Below, piece by piece: positions 51,385 through 59,880 of a stretch of DNA of 64,000 nt. This stretch comes from Oscillospiraceae bacterium (GTDB taxonomy: Bacteria > Bacillota > Clostridia > Oscillospirales > Acutalibacteraceae), in the NCBI GenBank assembly GCA_012520505.1, contig JAAYOC010000024.1, forward strand, positions 1 to 64,000, read 5' to 3'. The translations under genes were made by a program, and so were the position numbers. Every line of letters starts with the position of its first letter. Positions within the stretch are counted from its first letter, which is position 1. Below the pieces are notes generated by a model. That model saw only the letters and a list, made by a program, of their open reading frames with translations. It made no database searches and was not told the origin of the DNA.

Positions 51385-53166
51385 ATGGAGAGAAAGACAA
51401 CTAATCCTACACTCAATGCATGGCTCGATGAAAGAATTGCTCTTTTAAATCCTGATAATATTGTTTGGATTGATGGCACAGAAGAGCAAATTGAAGCACT
51501 TAGAGCAGAGGCATGCAGTACCGGGGAACTTGAAAAACTTAATGAAGAACTTCTACCTGATTGTTATTTACACAGAACAGCGGTAAATGACGTTGCTCGT
51601 GTTGAAGATAGAACCTTTATTTGCACACCGACAAAAGAGGAAGCTGGTCCACTTAACAATTGGAAAGACCCGATTGAAACTTATAAGATGCTTGATGATA
51701 TTGCACGAGGAAGTTATAAGGGCCGTACAATGTATATAATCCCTTATTCAATGGGACCGGTTGGTTCACCTTTTTCAAAGATTGGTATTGAAATTACAGA
51801 CTCAATTTATGTTGTGCTCAACATGGTAATTATGACAAGGGTCGGTGATGATGTGCTTGAAGCACTCGGTGATTCTGATGATTGGGTTCGTGGTACTCAC
51901 TGTAAGGTAGACATTGATAAAGAAAAGCGTTATATTTGTCAATTTCCACAGGATAATGCAATTTATTCTGTAAATTCAGGTTATGGAGGAAATGTTCTTC
52001 TTGGTAAGAAGTGCTTTGCCCTTAGAATTGCTTCTTATCAGGGCATGAAAGAAGGTTGGCAGGCTGAACATATGCTTATTTTAGGCATTGAAAATCCACA
52101 AGGTGAAACAAAATATATTTGTGCTGCGTTTCCATCAGCTTGTGGTAAGACTAATCTTGCAATGCTTATTCCACCTGAAGGATATAAAAAGGCTGGATAT
52201 AAAGTTTGGTGCGTAGGGGATGACATAGCTTGGATTCGAAAAGGTAACGATGGACGTCTCTATGCAATTAATCCTGAGAATGGCTTCTTTGGTGTTGCTC
52301 CAGGAACAAATGAAAAATCAAATCCTAATGCACTTGCTTCTGTAAAAAGAGGAACAATATTTACAAATGTAGCTCATAATCTTGATAACAATACTGTTTG
52401 GTGGGAAGGACTTGATAAGAATCCACCAACAAATGCCAGAGAATGGACAGGTAAACCTTGGAACGGTGCTGTTGATACTGAACCGGGCGCGCATCCAAAT
52501 TCACGTTTTACTGCACCTGCAAAGAATTGTCCATGTATTAGTCCTGAATTTGAAAATCCAGCAGGTGTTCCAATTTCTGCATTTGTATTTGGGGGACGTC
52601 GTGCTAAACTTGCACCACTTGTTTACCAGTCAAGAAATTGGAATCATGGTGTATTTGTAGGTTCAGTCATGGCTTCTGAAACAACTGCAGCAGCATTTGG
52701 TGCAGTTGGCGTTGTTCGTCGTGACCCAATGGCAATGCGCCCATTCATCGGCTACGACTGTGGTACATACTTTAAACACTGGATTGAAATTGGTAAAACA
52801 ATTGACCCTGAAAAGGCACCAAAAATCTTTAATGTAAATTGGTTTAGAAAAGATGATGATGGTAATTTCATGTGGCCAGGTTTTGGTGACAACCTTAGAG
52901 TTCTTGAATGGATTATAAAGCGTTGCGAGGGCAAAGTAGATGCAGTAGAGACACCAATAGGCTTTATGCCAAAACCGGAAGACATCAATCTCAAAGGAAT
53001 TGAAGATGAAGTTTCAATTGATTCACTCAAAGAAATGCTTTCAGTAGATAAGAATCTCTGGGCAGAAGAAGTTGCAGGAATAGAAGAATTCTACAAAGAA
53101 CTCGGTGACACAGTACCAAAAGAACTTCATGACTGCCTTGCTAGACTTAAAGCAAATATTGAATAA
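51385..53166 (+). CDS. pckG: Phosphoenolpyruvate carboxykinase (GTP)
   Basis: This 593-residue enzyme is of the GTP-dependent type. It interconverts oxaloacetate and PEP with GTP/GDP. The kinase loop is FPSACGKTNLAML with the reactive Cys, the metal motif is WCVGDDIAWI, and FMWPGFGDNLRVL is the guanine-binding signature. The length is typical. In fermenting anaerobes it may run in the carboxylating direction. It ends in a strong terminator. Confidence 0.96.
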   Translation: MERKTTNPTLNAWLDERIALLNPDNIVWIDGTEEQIEALRAEACSTGELEKLNEELLPDCYLHRTAVNDVARVEDRTFICTPTKEEAGPLNNWKDPIETYKMLDDIARGSYKGRTMYIIPYSMGPVGSPFSKIGIEITDSIYVVLNMVIMTRVGDDVLEALGDSDDWVRGTHCKVDIDKEKRYICQFPQDNAIYSVNSGYGGNVLLGKKCFALRIASYQGMKEGWQAEHMLILGIENPQGETKYICAAFPSACGKTNLAMLIPPEGYKKAGYKVWCVGDDIAWIRKGNDGRLYAINPENGFFGVAPGTNEKSNPNALASVKRGTIFTNVAHNLDNNTVWWEGLDKNPPTNAREWTGKPWNGAVDTEPGAHPNSRFTAPAKNCPCISPEFENPAGVPISAFVFGGRRAKLAPLVYQSRNWNHGVFVGSVMASETTAAAFGAVGVVRRDPMAMRPFIGYDCGTYFKHWIEIGKTIDPEKAPKIFNVNWFRKDDDGNFMWPGFGDNLRVLEWIIKRCEGKVDAVETPIGFMPKPEDINLKGIEDEVSIDSLKEMLSVDKNLWAEEVAGIEEFYKELGDTVPKELHDCLARLKANIE

Positions 53167-53186
53167 ATTTTTAAATTTAATATTTT

Positions 53187-53220
53187 GGAGAGCGGAATTT
53201 CCGCTCTCCTTTTATTTTTT
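53187..53220 (+). terminator. Terminator of pckG
   Basis: GGAGAGCGG (53187-53195) pairs with CCGCTCTCC (53201-53209), followed by TTTTATTTTTT. Confidence 0.9.
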
Positions 53221-53375
53221 AAAATTTTTCTAATTTAGAAAAACTGTTGATAAAGATGTTGAATGCAAGTAAAAACCTTTACGATTTTAGAGTTGTTATT
53301 TTCTAATTTAGATAAAAAGCAGAGTTTTGAACATTTTCGCATAAGTTTTCAACAACACACATAACCTGTAAAGCT

Positions 53376-53417
53376 AAAACCTTTTACACAAGTTGGCTTT
53401 GTGTAAAATTAGGTTTT
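53376..53417. repeat. Long imperfect hairpin upstream of the SDR genes
   Basis: TTTTACACAA (53382-53391) and TTGTGTAAAA (53399-53408) form a perfect 10-bp inverted repeat around GTTGGCT. AAACC (53377-53381) and GGTTT (53412-53416) extend the stem beyond a small bulge. No T run follows, so it is not a standard terminator. Confidence 0.6.
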
Positions 53418-53570
53418 AACGAGCTTGTTTAACAGCGTATTTATATACACTTGAACATATTTGAAATCTCTTAACTTGGAAATGAACCGGCTGCTAATTG
53501 TTCATTTCCACTAAAAAAATAATAAATCTTTAATGAATATGTAGAAAATCTTAAAATGCCTTTTCTTGCG

Positions 53571-53599
53571 TTGACTTGTAAGCACGTAACAACTAACAT
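53571..53599 (+). promoter_or_regulatory. Promoter of the first SDR gene
   Basis: GTTGACT context with TTGACT (53571-53576), 17 bp and TAACAT (53594-53599). The second copy has the same -35 and spacing. Confidence 0.65.
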
Positions 53600-53642
53600 A
53601 TAGCTATAATCTTTTTTCAGGATTATGGGGATATGTAATTTT

Positions 53643-53663
53643 TTTTAGGAGATGAGCCTAAAA
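53643..53663 (+). promoter_or_regulatory. GATGAG-loop leader hairpin, first SDR gene
   Basis: TTTTAGG-AGATGAG-CCTAAAA forms a 7-bp hairpin 41 bases upstream of the start codon. The second SDR gene has the same loop on a stem with compensatory changes (see 54869-54893). Confidence 0.65.
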
Positions 53664-53704
53664 GAATTTACGAAAAAATTTCAGGAGAAAGTAGGTAATG
53701 AAAA

Positions 53705-54553
53705 ATGAAGTACGCATTTATTACAGGTGCCGCAGGTGGACTAGCAGGTGCTTGTGTAGAGGAACTCATTAGACGCGGCGGATGGATAGTGTTTGCTGCC
53801 GATTTTAACGTGGAAGGTCTTAATGAGTTAGTTGCAAAAACATCTTCTGATGTTATTCCAATTGAGCTTGATGTTACAAGTATGGATAGCTGCAATGCTG
53901 CTGCTGACAAGATTCGTGAGCATACAGATCATCTTGATTGCATAATTAATGCGGCAGGTATATGTACTATGGCTTCTCTTGTTGAGGAGGATCCGGTTGG
54001 AATTATCTCTAGGATGATTGACATCAACGTAATGGGTATGATTAGAGTGAATAAGGCTCTTTTCGATTTGGTTTACAATTGTAAAGGACGTATCATTAAC
54101 TTCTCATCTGAGTGCGGACGTTTCCAGCCACAGCCATTTAATACTCCGTATGCTATTACTAAGTATGCAGTTGAGGCTTATACAATTGGTCTTCGTCGCG
54201 AACTTAATTTTGTTGATGTTCCGGTAATAAAAATACAGCCGGGTCCGTTTAAAACAGGTTTGCTTGGACAGGCTGAGTCGGGTTATGACAAACTTATTGC
54301 TTCGACAACTCATTTTAAGCCGGTTCTTTCAGTTTTGAAGCCACTTATGACTGTAGTTTTAGATCATCCAAATGATAAAAAGTATCTTGTTGAAACTGTG
54401 ATGGAAGCTATGTATGCAGCTAAGCCGAAAGTAAACTACAGGAGTAAGCATACTTGGTATCTTGCACTTATTGATCCAATTCCAGCAAAGATTATGGACG
54501 CCGGTTATAAGTTGGTAGTTAATATCGGCTGGAAACTGTTAAATAAAAAATAA
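53705..54553 (+). CDS. Short-chain dehydrogenase/reductase, copy 1
   Basis: This 282-residue NAD(P)-dependent oxidoreductase has the classical SDR signs: cofactor motif ITGAAGGLAGA, NAAG near residue 83 and the catalytic set NFSS with YAITK. The acidic residue at the end of strand two (AADFN) favours NAD+. The shape and C-terminal extension recall retinol or 17-beta-hydroxysteroid dehydrogenase-type enzymes, but the substrate is not known. An ATG seven bases upstream in another frame sits between GTAGGT and the real start. It has its own promoter, leader hairpin and terminator. Confidence 0.85.
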   Translation: MKYAFITGAAGGLAGACVEELIRRGGWIVFAADFNVEGLNELVAKTSSDVIPIELDVTSMDSCNAAADKIREHTDHLDCIINAAGICTMASLVEEDPVGIISRMIDINVMGMIRVNKALFDLVYNCKGRIINFSSECGRFQPQPFNTPYAITKYAVEAYTIGLRRELNFVDVPVIKIQPGPFKTGLLGQAESGYDKLIASTTHFKPVLSVLKPLMTVVLDHPNDKKYLVETVMEAMYAAKPKVNYRSKHTWYLALIDPIPAKIMDAGYKLVVNIGWKLLNKK

Positions 54554-54582
54554 TTGCACACAAAATTTTTAATCAATGCTGT

Positions 54583-54622
54583 AGCTCACGACACTTATAG
54601 TGCTGTGAGCTGTAGTTTTTTA
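54583..54622 (+). terminator. Terminator of the first SDR gene
   Basis: AGCTCAC (54583-54589) pairs with GTGAGCT (54605-54611), with an inner CACT/AGTG stem, then GTAGTTTTTTAT. The GCTCAC/GTGAGC core is shared with the copy-2 terminator. Confidence 0.8.
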
Positions 54623-54826
54623 TACTTAGATTGTTTTAAGTAGAATCCTTGTTAAGGCAACTCTCATGTAAATAAGATGCTGTTGAGAGCATATTATCGA
54701 ATTAAGCAGGAAAAGAAATTTTCAGACGAAGATGTTAATATGTGGACAATTAATTATTGATTTCTACTAAAAAAAAGAAATTAATTTGACCAATATGTCA
54801 AAAATAGTTAAACACCCCTTTTGTCG

Positions 54827-54855
54827 TTGACTTATAATTTTATGACCTTTAAAAT
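54827..54855 (+). promoter_or_regulatory. Promoter of the second SDR gene
   Basis: TTGACT (54827-54832), 17 bp, TAAAAT (54850-54855). Confidence 0.68.
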
Positions 54856-54868
54856 ATCTGTGTATACT

Positions 54869-54893
54869 TTTTTTGGGGGATGAGCCCAAAAAA
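54869..54893 (+). promoter_or_regulatory. GATGAG-loop leader hairpin, second SDR gene
   Basis: TTTTTTGGG-GGATGAG-CCCAAAAAA forms a 9-bp hairpin 46 bases before the start codon. Compared with copy 1, an A-T pair has become G-C with both strands changed, and the loop is kept except for its first base. Confidence 0.65.
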
Positions 54894-54939
54894 GAATGTT
54901 ACGTTTTAAAAGTTTTTTGGAGAAAGTAGGTAATGTAAA

Positions 54940-55788
54940 ATGAAGTACGCATTCATTACAGGTGCGGCAGGTGGACTTGCAGGTGCTTGTGTAGAAGAAC
55001 TCATCAGACGTGGTGGATGGACAGTATTTGCTGCTGACCTTAACGTGGAGGGGCTTAATGAATTAGTAGCAAAAACATCTTCTGATGTCATTCCTGTTGA
55101 ACTCAATATTATGAGTATGGACAGTTGCAATGCTGCTGCTGATAAGATTCGTGAGTATACAGATCATCTTGATTGCATAGTTAATGCAGCAGGTATACAC
55201 ACTATGGCATCTCTTGTTGAGGAAGACCCGGTTGGAATCATCTCTAAGATGATAGATATCAATGTAATGGGTATGATAAGAGTAAATAAAGCTCTTTTTG
55301 ATTTGGTTGACAATTGTAAGGGACGTATCATTAACTTCTCATCTGAGTGCGGACGTTTCCAGCCACAGCCATTTAATACTCCATATGCTATTACTAAGTA
55401 TGCAGTTGAGGCTTATACAATTGGTCTTCGTCGCGAACTTAACTTTGTTGATATCCCAGTAATTAAGATTCAACCTGGTTCCTTTAAGACAGGTATGCAC
55501 GGACAGGCTACAGCAGGTTATGATAAACTTATTTCTACAACAACTCACTATAAGCCGGTGCTTTCAGTTTTAAAGCCAATTATGTCGATAGCTTTAAACA
55601 ATCCACACGACAAGAAGTACCTTGTTGAAACTGTAATGCAGGCTATGCATGATGTTAAGCCAAAGGTAAACTATAAGAGTAAGAATACTTGGTATCTTGC
55701 TCTCATCGATCCAATTCCGGCAAAGATTATAGATGCCGGCTATAAGTTGATGGTTAATGTTGGTTGGAAGTTTATGAACAAAAAATAA
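54940..55788 (+). CDS. Short-chain dehydrogenase/reductase, copy 2
   Basis: The 282-residue paralog of the preceding gene has 38 amino acid differences (about 87% identity). The cofactor motif, NAAG and YAITK are all kept. About two thirds of the changes fall after residue 180, in the part that shapes the substrate pocket in SDR enzymes. A 122-base tract over the active site (55321-55442) differs from copy 1 at one base only, which suggests gene conversion. GGAGAAAGTAGG is the ribosome binding site, and a start-stop ATGTAA sits just before the real ATG. Confidence 0.85.
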   Translation: MKYAFITGAAGGLAGACVEELIRRGGWTVFAADLNVEGLNELVAKTSSDVIPVELNIMSMDSCNAAADKIREYTDHLDCIVNAAGIHTMASLVEEDPVGIISKMIDINVMGMIRVNKALFDLVDNCKGRIINFSSECGRFQPQPFNTPYAITKYAVEAYTIGLRRELNFVDIPVIKIQPGSFKTGMHGQATAGYDKLISTTTHYKPVLSVLKPIMSIALNNPHDKKYLVETVMQAMHDVKPKVNYKSKNTWYLALIDPIPAKIIDAGYKLMVNVGWKFMNKK

Positions 55789-55830
55789 TTGTTTATTAAA
55801 CGTTAAATAGATTTTTAATTTTATATTGTG

Positions 55831-55868
55831 GCTCACAGCGCTTTTGATGCTGTGAGCTTTCGCTTTTC
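55831..55868 (+). terminator. Terminator of the second SDR gene
   Basis: GCTCACAGC (55831-55839) pairs perfectly with GCTGTGAGC (55849-55857), followed by TTTCGCTTTTCTT. Confidence 0.82.
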
Positions 55869-55912
55869 TTAATACAATGCGAACTGTGGTTTACTTAATT
55901 TATTAAATTGTG

Positions 55913-55941
55913 TTGACAAAGCTGTTTGGAATAAATAGAAT
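55913..55941 (+). promoter_or_regulatory. Promoter of acpP
   Basis: TTGACA (55913-55918), 17 bp, TAGAAT (55936-55941). Confidence 0.8.
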
Positions 55942-55991
55942 AGAGACATGAATATAAGAGTAGTTTCAGATGGAGGAACAGGAGAGAAAGT

Positions 55992-56219
55992 ATGGTTTTT
56001 GAAAAACTTAGAGAAATTCTTGCAGAACAGCTCGAAATTAAAAAAAGGACAATAAAAATGGACTCATTACTTATTGATGATCTTGGAGCAGGCAGTCTTG
56101 ATATTGTAGATCTTGTAATGTCAATCGAAGATGAATTTGAGGTTGAGGTTCCCGATGAAATAATTGAACAAATTGCAACAGTTGGAGATGCTGTAAGATT
56201 TATCGAAGAAAATAAATAA
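55992..56219 (+). CDS. acpP: Acyl carrier protein with a GSL motif
   Basis: This 75-residue acidic four-helix protein would carry acyl chains on a phosphopantetheine arm at S35 in DDLGAGSLDIVDLVMSIEDEF. The usual DSL motif reads GSL here, losing the Asp that normally precedes the serine. It is transcribed alone, away from fatty acid synthesis genes, so it may be the housekeeping ACP or a second ACP for another pathway. It has its own promoter and terminator. Confidence 0.9.
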   Translation: MVFEKLREILAEQLEIKKRTIKMDSLLIDDLGAGSLDIVDLVMSIEDEFEVEVPDEIIEQIATVGDAVRFIEENK

Positions 56220-56231
56220 AAAAATTTTTTT

Positions 56232-56258
56232 GCCCACGTTTGACGTGGGCTTTTTTTT
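56232..56258 (+). terminator. Terminator of acpP
   Basis: GCCCACG pairs with CGTGGGC around TTTGA, followed by eight T. Confidence 0.92.
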
Positions 56259-56337
56259 GGTATATACTATGCAAAGTTTATAAAGTCTATATTATTGTTT
56301 GTAATATTTGGATATTTTGATGAGGGGAGAAACATTG

Positions 56338-57777
56338 ATGGCAGACCAGAAAAAAATGGTTGATGACATTACGTCTATGGACGTCGATTTTGCCAAATGG
56401 TATACCGATATTTGTAGAAAAGCAGAACTTATTGAGTACACAAGTGTTAAGGGATGTATGGTAATACGTCCTTATGGTTATGCAATTTGGGAAAACATAC
56501 AGAAAATTTTGGATACTAAATTTAAAGAAAGCGGACATGAAAATGTTTGTATGCCTATGTTTATTCCCGAAAGTCTTCTCCAAAAGGAAAAGGACCATGT
56601 TGAAGGATTTGCACCGGAGGTTGCATGGGTAACTCATGGTGGTTCAGAAAAACTTGAAGAACGTCTATGTGTAAGACCTACATCTGAGGTTCTTTTTTGT
56701 GAACATTATGCTAATATTATTCAATCGCATAGAGATCTTCCAAAACTTTATAATCAGTGGGTATCTGTTGTTCGTTGGGAAAAAACTACAAGACCATTCC
56801 TTCGCTCAAGAGAATTTCTTTGGCAGGAAGGGCATACAATACATGCAACTGCAGAGGAAGCAATTGAAGAGACAAAACGGATGTTAAATATTTATGCAGA
56901 CTTTTGTGAACAGTCTCTTGCAATGCCTGTAATTAGAGGTAAGAAGACAGAGAGCGATAAATTTGCTGGTGCTATCTCAACATATGCAATTGAGGCACTT
57001 ATGCATGACGGTAAAGCTCTCCAAGCCGGTACAAGTCATTACTTTGGCGATGGATTTGCAAAGGCTTTTGATATACAATTTCAATCAAAAGATAATAAAC
57101 TTGAGTATCCACATCAAACTTCTTGGGGTGTAACAACGAGACTTATTGGTGCAATTATCATGACGCATGGTGATGACAATGGTCTTGTGCTTCCGCCGGA
57201 TGTTGCTCCAATTCAAGCAGTTATTATTCCGGTCGCTCAACATAAAGAGGGTGTGCTTGAAAAAGCAAGTGAGCTCAAAGCAGAACTTCAAAATCAGTTT
57301 AGAGTGAAGATTGATGATACAGATAATAGTCCGGGCTGGAAGTTTGCTGAATATGAGATGAAGGGTGTTCCAATCAGAATTGAAATTGGTCCGCGTGATA
57401 TTGAAAACAATCAATGTGTACTTGTAACAAGGCATAACAGAGAAAAGACGATAGTATCTCTTAACAATCTTTCAGAAGAAATTGCAAAGAAGCTTGCAGA
57501 AGTAAAAGAAGGTTTGTATCAAAAAGCCCTTGCAAATAGAGAAAAACACACGTATAGAGCAGAAACTATGGATGAAATCAAATCACAAATTGCTGAAAAG
57601 GGCGATGGATTTGTTGAAGCTATGTGGTGTGGCGATGAGGCTTGTGAGAAGAAAGTTAAAGAAGAGACTGGTGTTAGCTCACGTTGTATACCATTTGAAG
57701 GCAAACACTTCGCAAACAAGTGTGTATGTTGCGGAAAACCTGCACGGCACGTGGTTGTGTGGGGTAATGCTTATTAA
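56338..57777 (+). CDS. proS: Prolyl-tRNA synthetase, archaeal/eukaryotic type
   Basis: This 480-residue class II synthetase is of the short type found in archaea, eukaryotes and some bacteria: it has no internal editing domain and carries a C-terminal zinc-type domain (CGDEAC ... CVCCGKP) and a terminal tyrosine. Motif 2 is in [24 protein letters not shown] and motif 3 lies around the C-terminal half of the catalytic domain. I start it at 56338, after GAGGGGAG. No T-box leader is visible. Confidence 0.94.
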   Translation: MADQKKMVDDITSMDVDFAKWYTDICRKAELIEYTSVKGCMVIRPYGYAIWENIQKILDTKFKESGHENVCMPMFIPESLLQKEKDHVEGFAPEVAWVTHGGSEKLEERLCVRPTSEVLFCEHYANIIQSHRDLPKLYNQWVSVVRWEKTTRPFLRSREFLWQEGHTIHATAEEAIEETKRMLNIYADFCEQSLAMPVIRGKKTESDKFAGAISTYAIEALMHDGKALQAGTSHYFGDGFAKAFDIQFQSKDNKLEYPHQTSWGVTTRLIGAIIMTHGDDNGLVLPPDVAPIQAVIIPVAQHKEGVLEKASELKAELQNQFRVKIDDTDNSPGWKFAEYEMKGVPIRIEIGPRDIENNQCVLVTRHNREKTIVSLNNLSEEIAKKLAEVKEGLYQKALANREKHTYRAETMDEIKSQIAEKGDGFVEAMWCGDEACEKKVKEETGVSSRCIPFEGKHFANKCVCCGKPARHVVVWGNAY

Positions 57778-57794
57778 AGCTTATTAAAAAAGAC

Positions 57795-57823
57795 TTGCTT
57801 TTATATATTATAAGTATTATAAT
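57795..57823 (+). promoter_or_regulatory. Promoter of the rimP-nusA-infB operon
   Basis: TTGCTT (57795-57800), 17 bp, TATAAT (57818-57823). Confidence 0.75.
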
Positions 57824-57852
57824 GTCAACGGTAAGTTGATTTAAGTTAGTGT

Positions 57853-57878
57853 GAGAGTGGCTCAAGCGAGCCGCTCTC
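57853..57878 (+). promoter_or_regulatory. Leader hairpin of the rimP operon
   Basis: GAGAGTGGCTC pairs with GAGCCGCTCTC (one G-U) around AAGC, in the leader about 35 bases before rimP. No T run follows closely. A hairpin at this place before rimP is common in Firmicutes; a role in NusA feedback control is possible. Confidence 0.6.
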
Positions 57879-57913
57879 TTGAATTTATATGGGATAGGTA
57901 AGGGGAGTTAGAT

Positions 57914-58381
57914 ATGGCTAGTATTGAAAATACTGTATTTGAACTTGCAAAACCAATCGCCGAAGAACTGGGTCTTAAAATATGGGATGTGCGTTTTGTG
58001 AAAGAAGGCGCAGACTATTTTCTTCGTATCTTTATAGATAAAGAGGGTGGCGTGTTGATTGACGATTGCGTAGATATGTCACATGCAATTGACGGCCCAC
58101 TTGATGAAGCAGATCCAATTGATAAGAGTTATTGCCTTGAGGTTTCATCACCTGGTGCTGAGCGCCCATTGACGAGAGATGAACATTTCAAAGTTTATAA
58201 AGGTGAGAAAATTCAAGTAAAATTTATCAGGGCAGTTGATGGTCAAAGAGAATATAAAGGGGTTCTTAAAGATTATGAAAAGGGTAATGTCACCCTTGAA
58301 ATAGAAGATGAAAAACAAATTGTTTTCAATAAAAAAGAAGCATCATACATAAAAGCAGACGATTTATCCGATTACTTTTAA
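57914..58381 (+). CDS. rimP: Ribosome maturation factor RimP
   Basis: This 155-residue protein has the RimP N-terminal alpha/beta domain, with LRIFIDKEGGVLIDDCVDMSHAID and YCLEVSSPGAERPL, and a C-terminal SH3-like barrel. It helps assemble the 30S subunit. It is the first gene of the conserved nusA operon, with AGGGGAG as ribosome binding site. Confidence 0.95.
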   Translation: MASIENTVFELAKPIAEELGLKIWDVRFVKEGADYFLRIFIDKEGGVLIDDCVDMSHAIDGPLDEADPIDKSYCLEVSSPGAERPLTRDEHFKVYKGEKIQVKFIRAVDGQREYKGVLKDYEKGNVTLEIEDEKQIVFNKKEASYIKADDLSDYF

Positions 58382-58415
58382 AATAAGCAAATAATTCTTA
58401 GGAAGGGAATATATT

Positions 58416-59591
58416 ATGAGTAACGAAGAATACACTTTTTTCCAAGCCGTTGAACTTATGGCTAAAGAAAAAGACATTCCGGCAGAATATCTTTATGAAA
58501 AAATTGCAAATGCACTTGTTGTTGCCGTTAAAAGGCAGTACAACGGCAAAGATGTAGTATTCTGCGATATTAAACCGGAAGAAGAAATCTTAAAACTTTA
58601 TATTCGTAAAAATGTAGTAGAAGAAATTTCAGATGAAGATGCCGATATTTTAGTCAAGGAAGCGCGCAAGTATAAGAAAAATGCGAAACCGGGCGACATC
58701 ATTGAAATTCCTCTCGATACCAATGAACTTGGCCGTGTAGTTGCACAAACAACTAAACATGTAATTCGTCAAGGTGTGCGCGATGTAGTTCGTGGTCAAA
58801 CTATGCTTGAATTTCAAAAACATAATCAGGAAATTGTTACTGCAAGAGTACTTAGTGTTGATCCTAAGACAGGTAATGCTACTCTTGAAATTGGAAGAGC
58901 TGAAGCTATGCTTCCGTATTCAGAACAGATTCCGGGTGAGCAACTTCAAGATGGAGATCTTATCAAAGTTTATATTGTAGATGTTAGAGAAACAGAAAAA
59001 GGTCCGAAAGCTATGATTTCAAGAACACACTTAGGTCTTGTACGCCGTCTTTTTGAGACAGAAGTACCTGAAATTACTGAAGGTGTAGTAGAAATTATGG
59101 AAGTATCAAGGGAGGCTGGTTCTCGTACAAAAATTGCTGTGTATAGTAGAGATGAAAATGTGGATGCAGTTGGTGCATGTATAGGTCCTCGTGGTGCTCG
59201 AGTAGGAAAAGTTGTTGATCTTCTTCATGGCGAGAAAATAGATATAGTACCTTATTCAGAAGATCCTGCACAGTTCATTGGTGCGGCATTGGCTCCGGCT
59301 GATGTTATCTCTGTAGAAATTCTTTCTGAAGAGGAAAAATCATGCAAGGTTATAGTTCCTGATACACAGTTGTCTCTTGCAATTGGCAACAAGGGTCAGA
59401 ATGCCAGACTTGCTGCAAAGCTTACAGGTTGGAAAATAGACATTAACCCTGAAAGTGGTTTTTATGAGTCTTCTGATGAGGATGAAGAAACTGTAGAAAC
59501 AGAGGAAATTGAAGAAACTGTAGAAACAGAAGAAATCTATGAAACTGTAGAAACAGAAGAAATTGAAGAAATAGAGGAAGTCGAAGAATAA
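58416..59591 (+). CDS. nusA: Transcription elongation factor NusA
   Basis: This 391-residue protein has the N-terminal RNA-polymerase-binding domain (1-125), an S1 domain (about 130-200) and two KH domains (about 225-350; CIGPRGARVGKVVD and AIGNKGQNARLAAK). It controls pausing and termination. The C-terminal 35 residues are a Glu/Val/Thr repeat (ETVETEEIEE-like units) in place of the acidic AR repeats of proteobacteria. The repeated DNA (about 59485-59590) is likely to vary in length. Confidence 0.96.
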   Translation: MSNEEYTFFQAVELMAKEKDIPAEYLYEKIANALVVAVKRQYNGKDVVFCDIKPEEEILKLYIRKNVVEEISDEDADILVKEARKYKKNAKPGDIIEIPLDTNELGRVVAQTTKHVIRQGVRDVVRGQTMLEFQKHNQEIVTARVLSVDPKTGNATLEIGRAEAMLPYSEQIPGEQLQDGDLIKVYIVDVRETEKGPKAMISRTHLGLVRRLFETEVPEITEGVVEIMEVSREAGSRTKIAVYSRDENVDAVGACIGPRGARVGKVVDLLHGEKIDIVPYSEDPAQFIGAALAPADVISVEILSEEEKSCKVIVPDTQLSLAIGNKGQNARLAAKLTGWKIDINPESGFYESSDEDEETVETEEIEETVETEEIYETVETEEIEEIEEVEE

Positions 59592-59613
59592 TTCCAGAAA
59601 AGTGGTGAATCTG

Positions 59614-59880
59614 ATGGCTAAGAAAATACCATTACGTCGTTGCTTAGGCTGTATGGAAATGAAACCGAAAAAGACACTTATTAGAGTGGTAAAAACAAAA
59701 GACGGTGTTCTCTCACTTGACCTTATTGGAAAGGCACAAGGTAGGGGTGCATATGTCTGCAAAAATATAGAGTGTTTTGAAAAGGCGCGAAAGGCAAAAC
59801 GTTTTGAGCGTGAATTTTCCTGTCAGATTCCGGATGAGTTGTATGAAAAGATGGGAGCTGAACTAAAAAATAATGAATGA
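59614..59880 (+). CDS. rnpM: YlxR/RnpM RNA-binding protein
   Basis: This 88-residue protein of the YlxR family has the PLRRCLGC start and GRGAYVC segment that form its RNA-binding surface. The Bacillus member was described as a modulator of RNase P. I place the start at 59614, after GTGGTGA. It overlaps the next gene by eight bases. Its position between nusA and infB is conserved. Confidence 0.9.
   Translation: MAKKIPLRRCLGCMEMKPKKTLIRVVKTKDGVLSLDLIGKAQGRGAYVCKNIECFEKARKAKRFEREFSCQIPDELYEKMGAELKNNE

Larger units (their letters stand above)
53221..53704 (+). other. Noncoding stretch between pckG and the first SDR gene
   Basis: 484 bases without a credible gene. It holds a long hairpin at 53376-53417, the SDR promoter at 53571-53599 and the leader hairpin at 53643-53663. 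AT content is very high. A small RNA from the hairpin region is possible, but I see no promoter for it. Confidence 0.6.
54554..54939 (+). other. Gap between the two SDR genes
   Basis: 386 bases without a gene. It contains the copy-1 terminator (54583-54622), the copy-2 promoter (54827-54855) and the copy-2 leader hairpin (54869-54893). Parts resemble the region upstream of copy 1 (promoter, hairpin and ribosome binding site), so the duplicated unit includes its control region. Confidence 0.75.

Noticed and set aside
51258-51479. N-terminal extension of the GT2 enzyme
   Set aside because: The frame is open, but it runs into pckG on the opposite strand, has no ribosome binding site and lacks homology-like features; the GT-A fold starts at MKLSLIIPCYNE.
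53643-53663. Hammerhead ribozyme suggested by the GATGAG loop
   Set aside because: The CUGAUGA core, the GAAA strand and three stems are missing; only a simple hairpin is supported.
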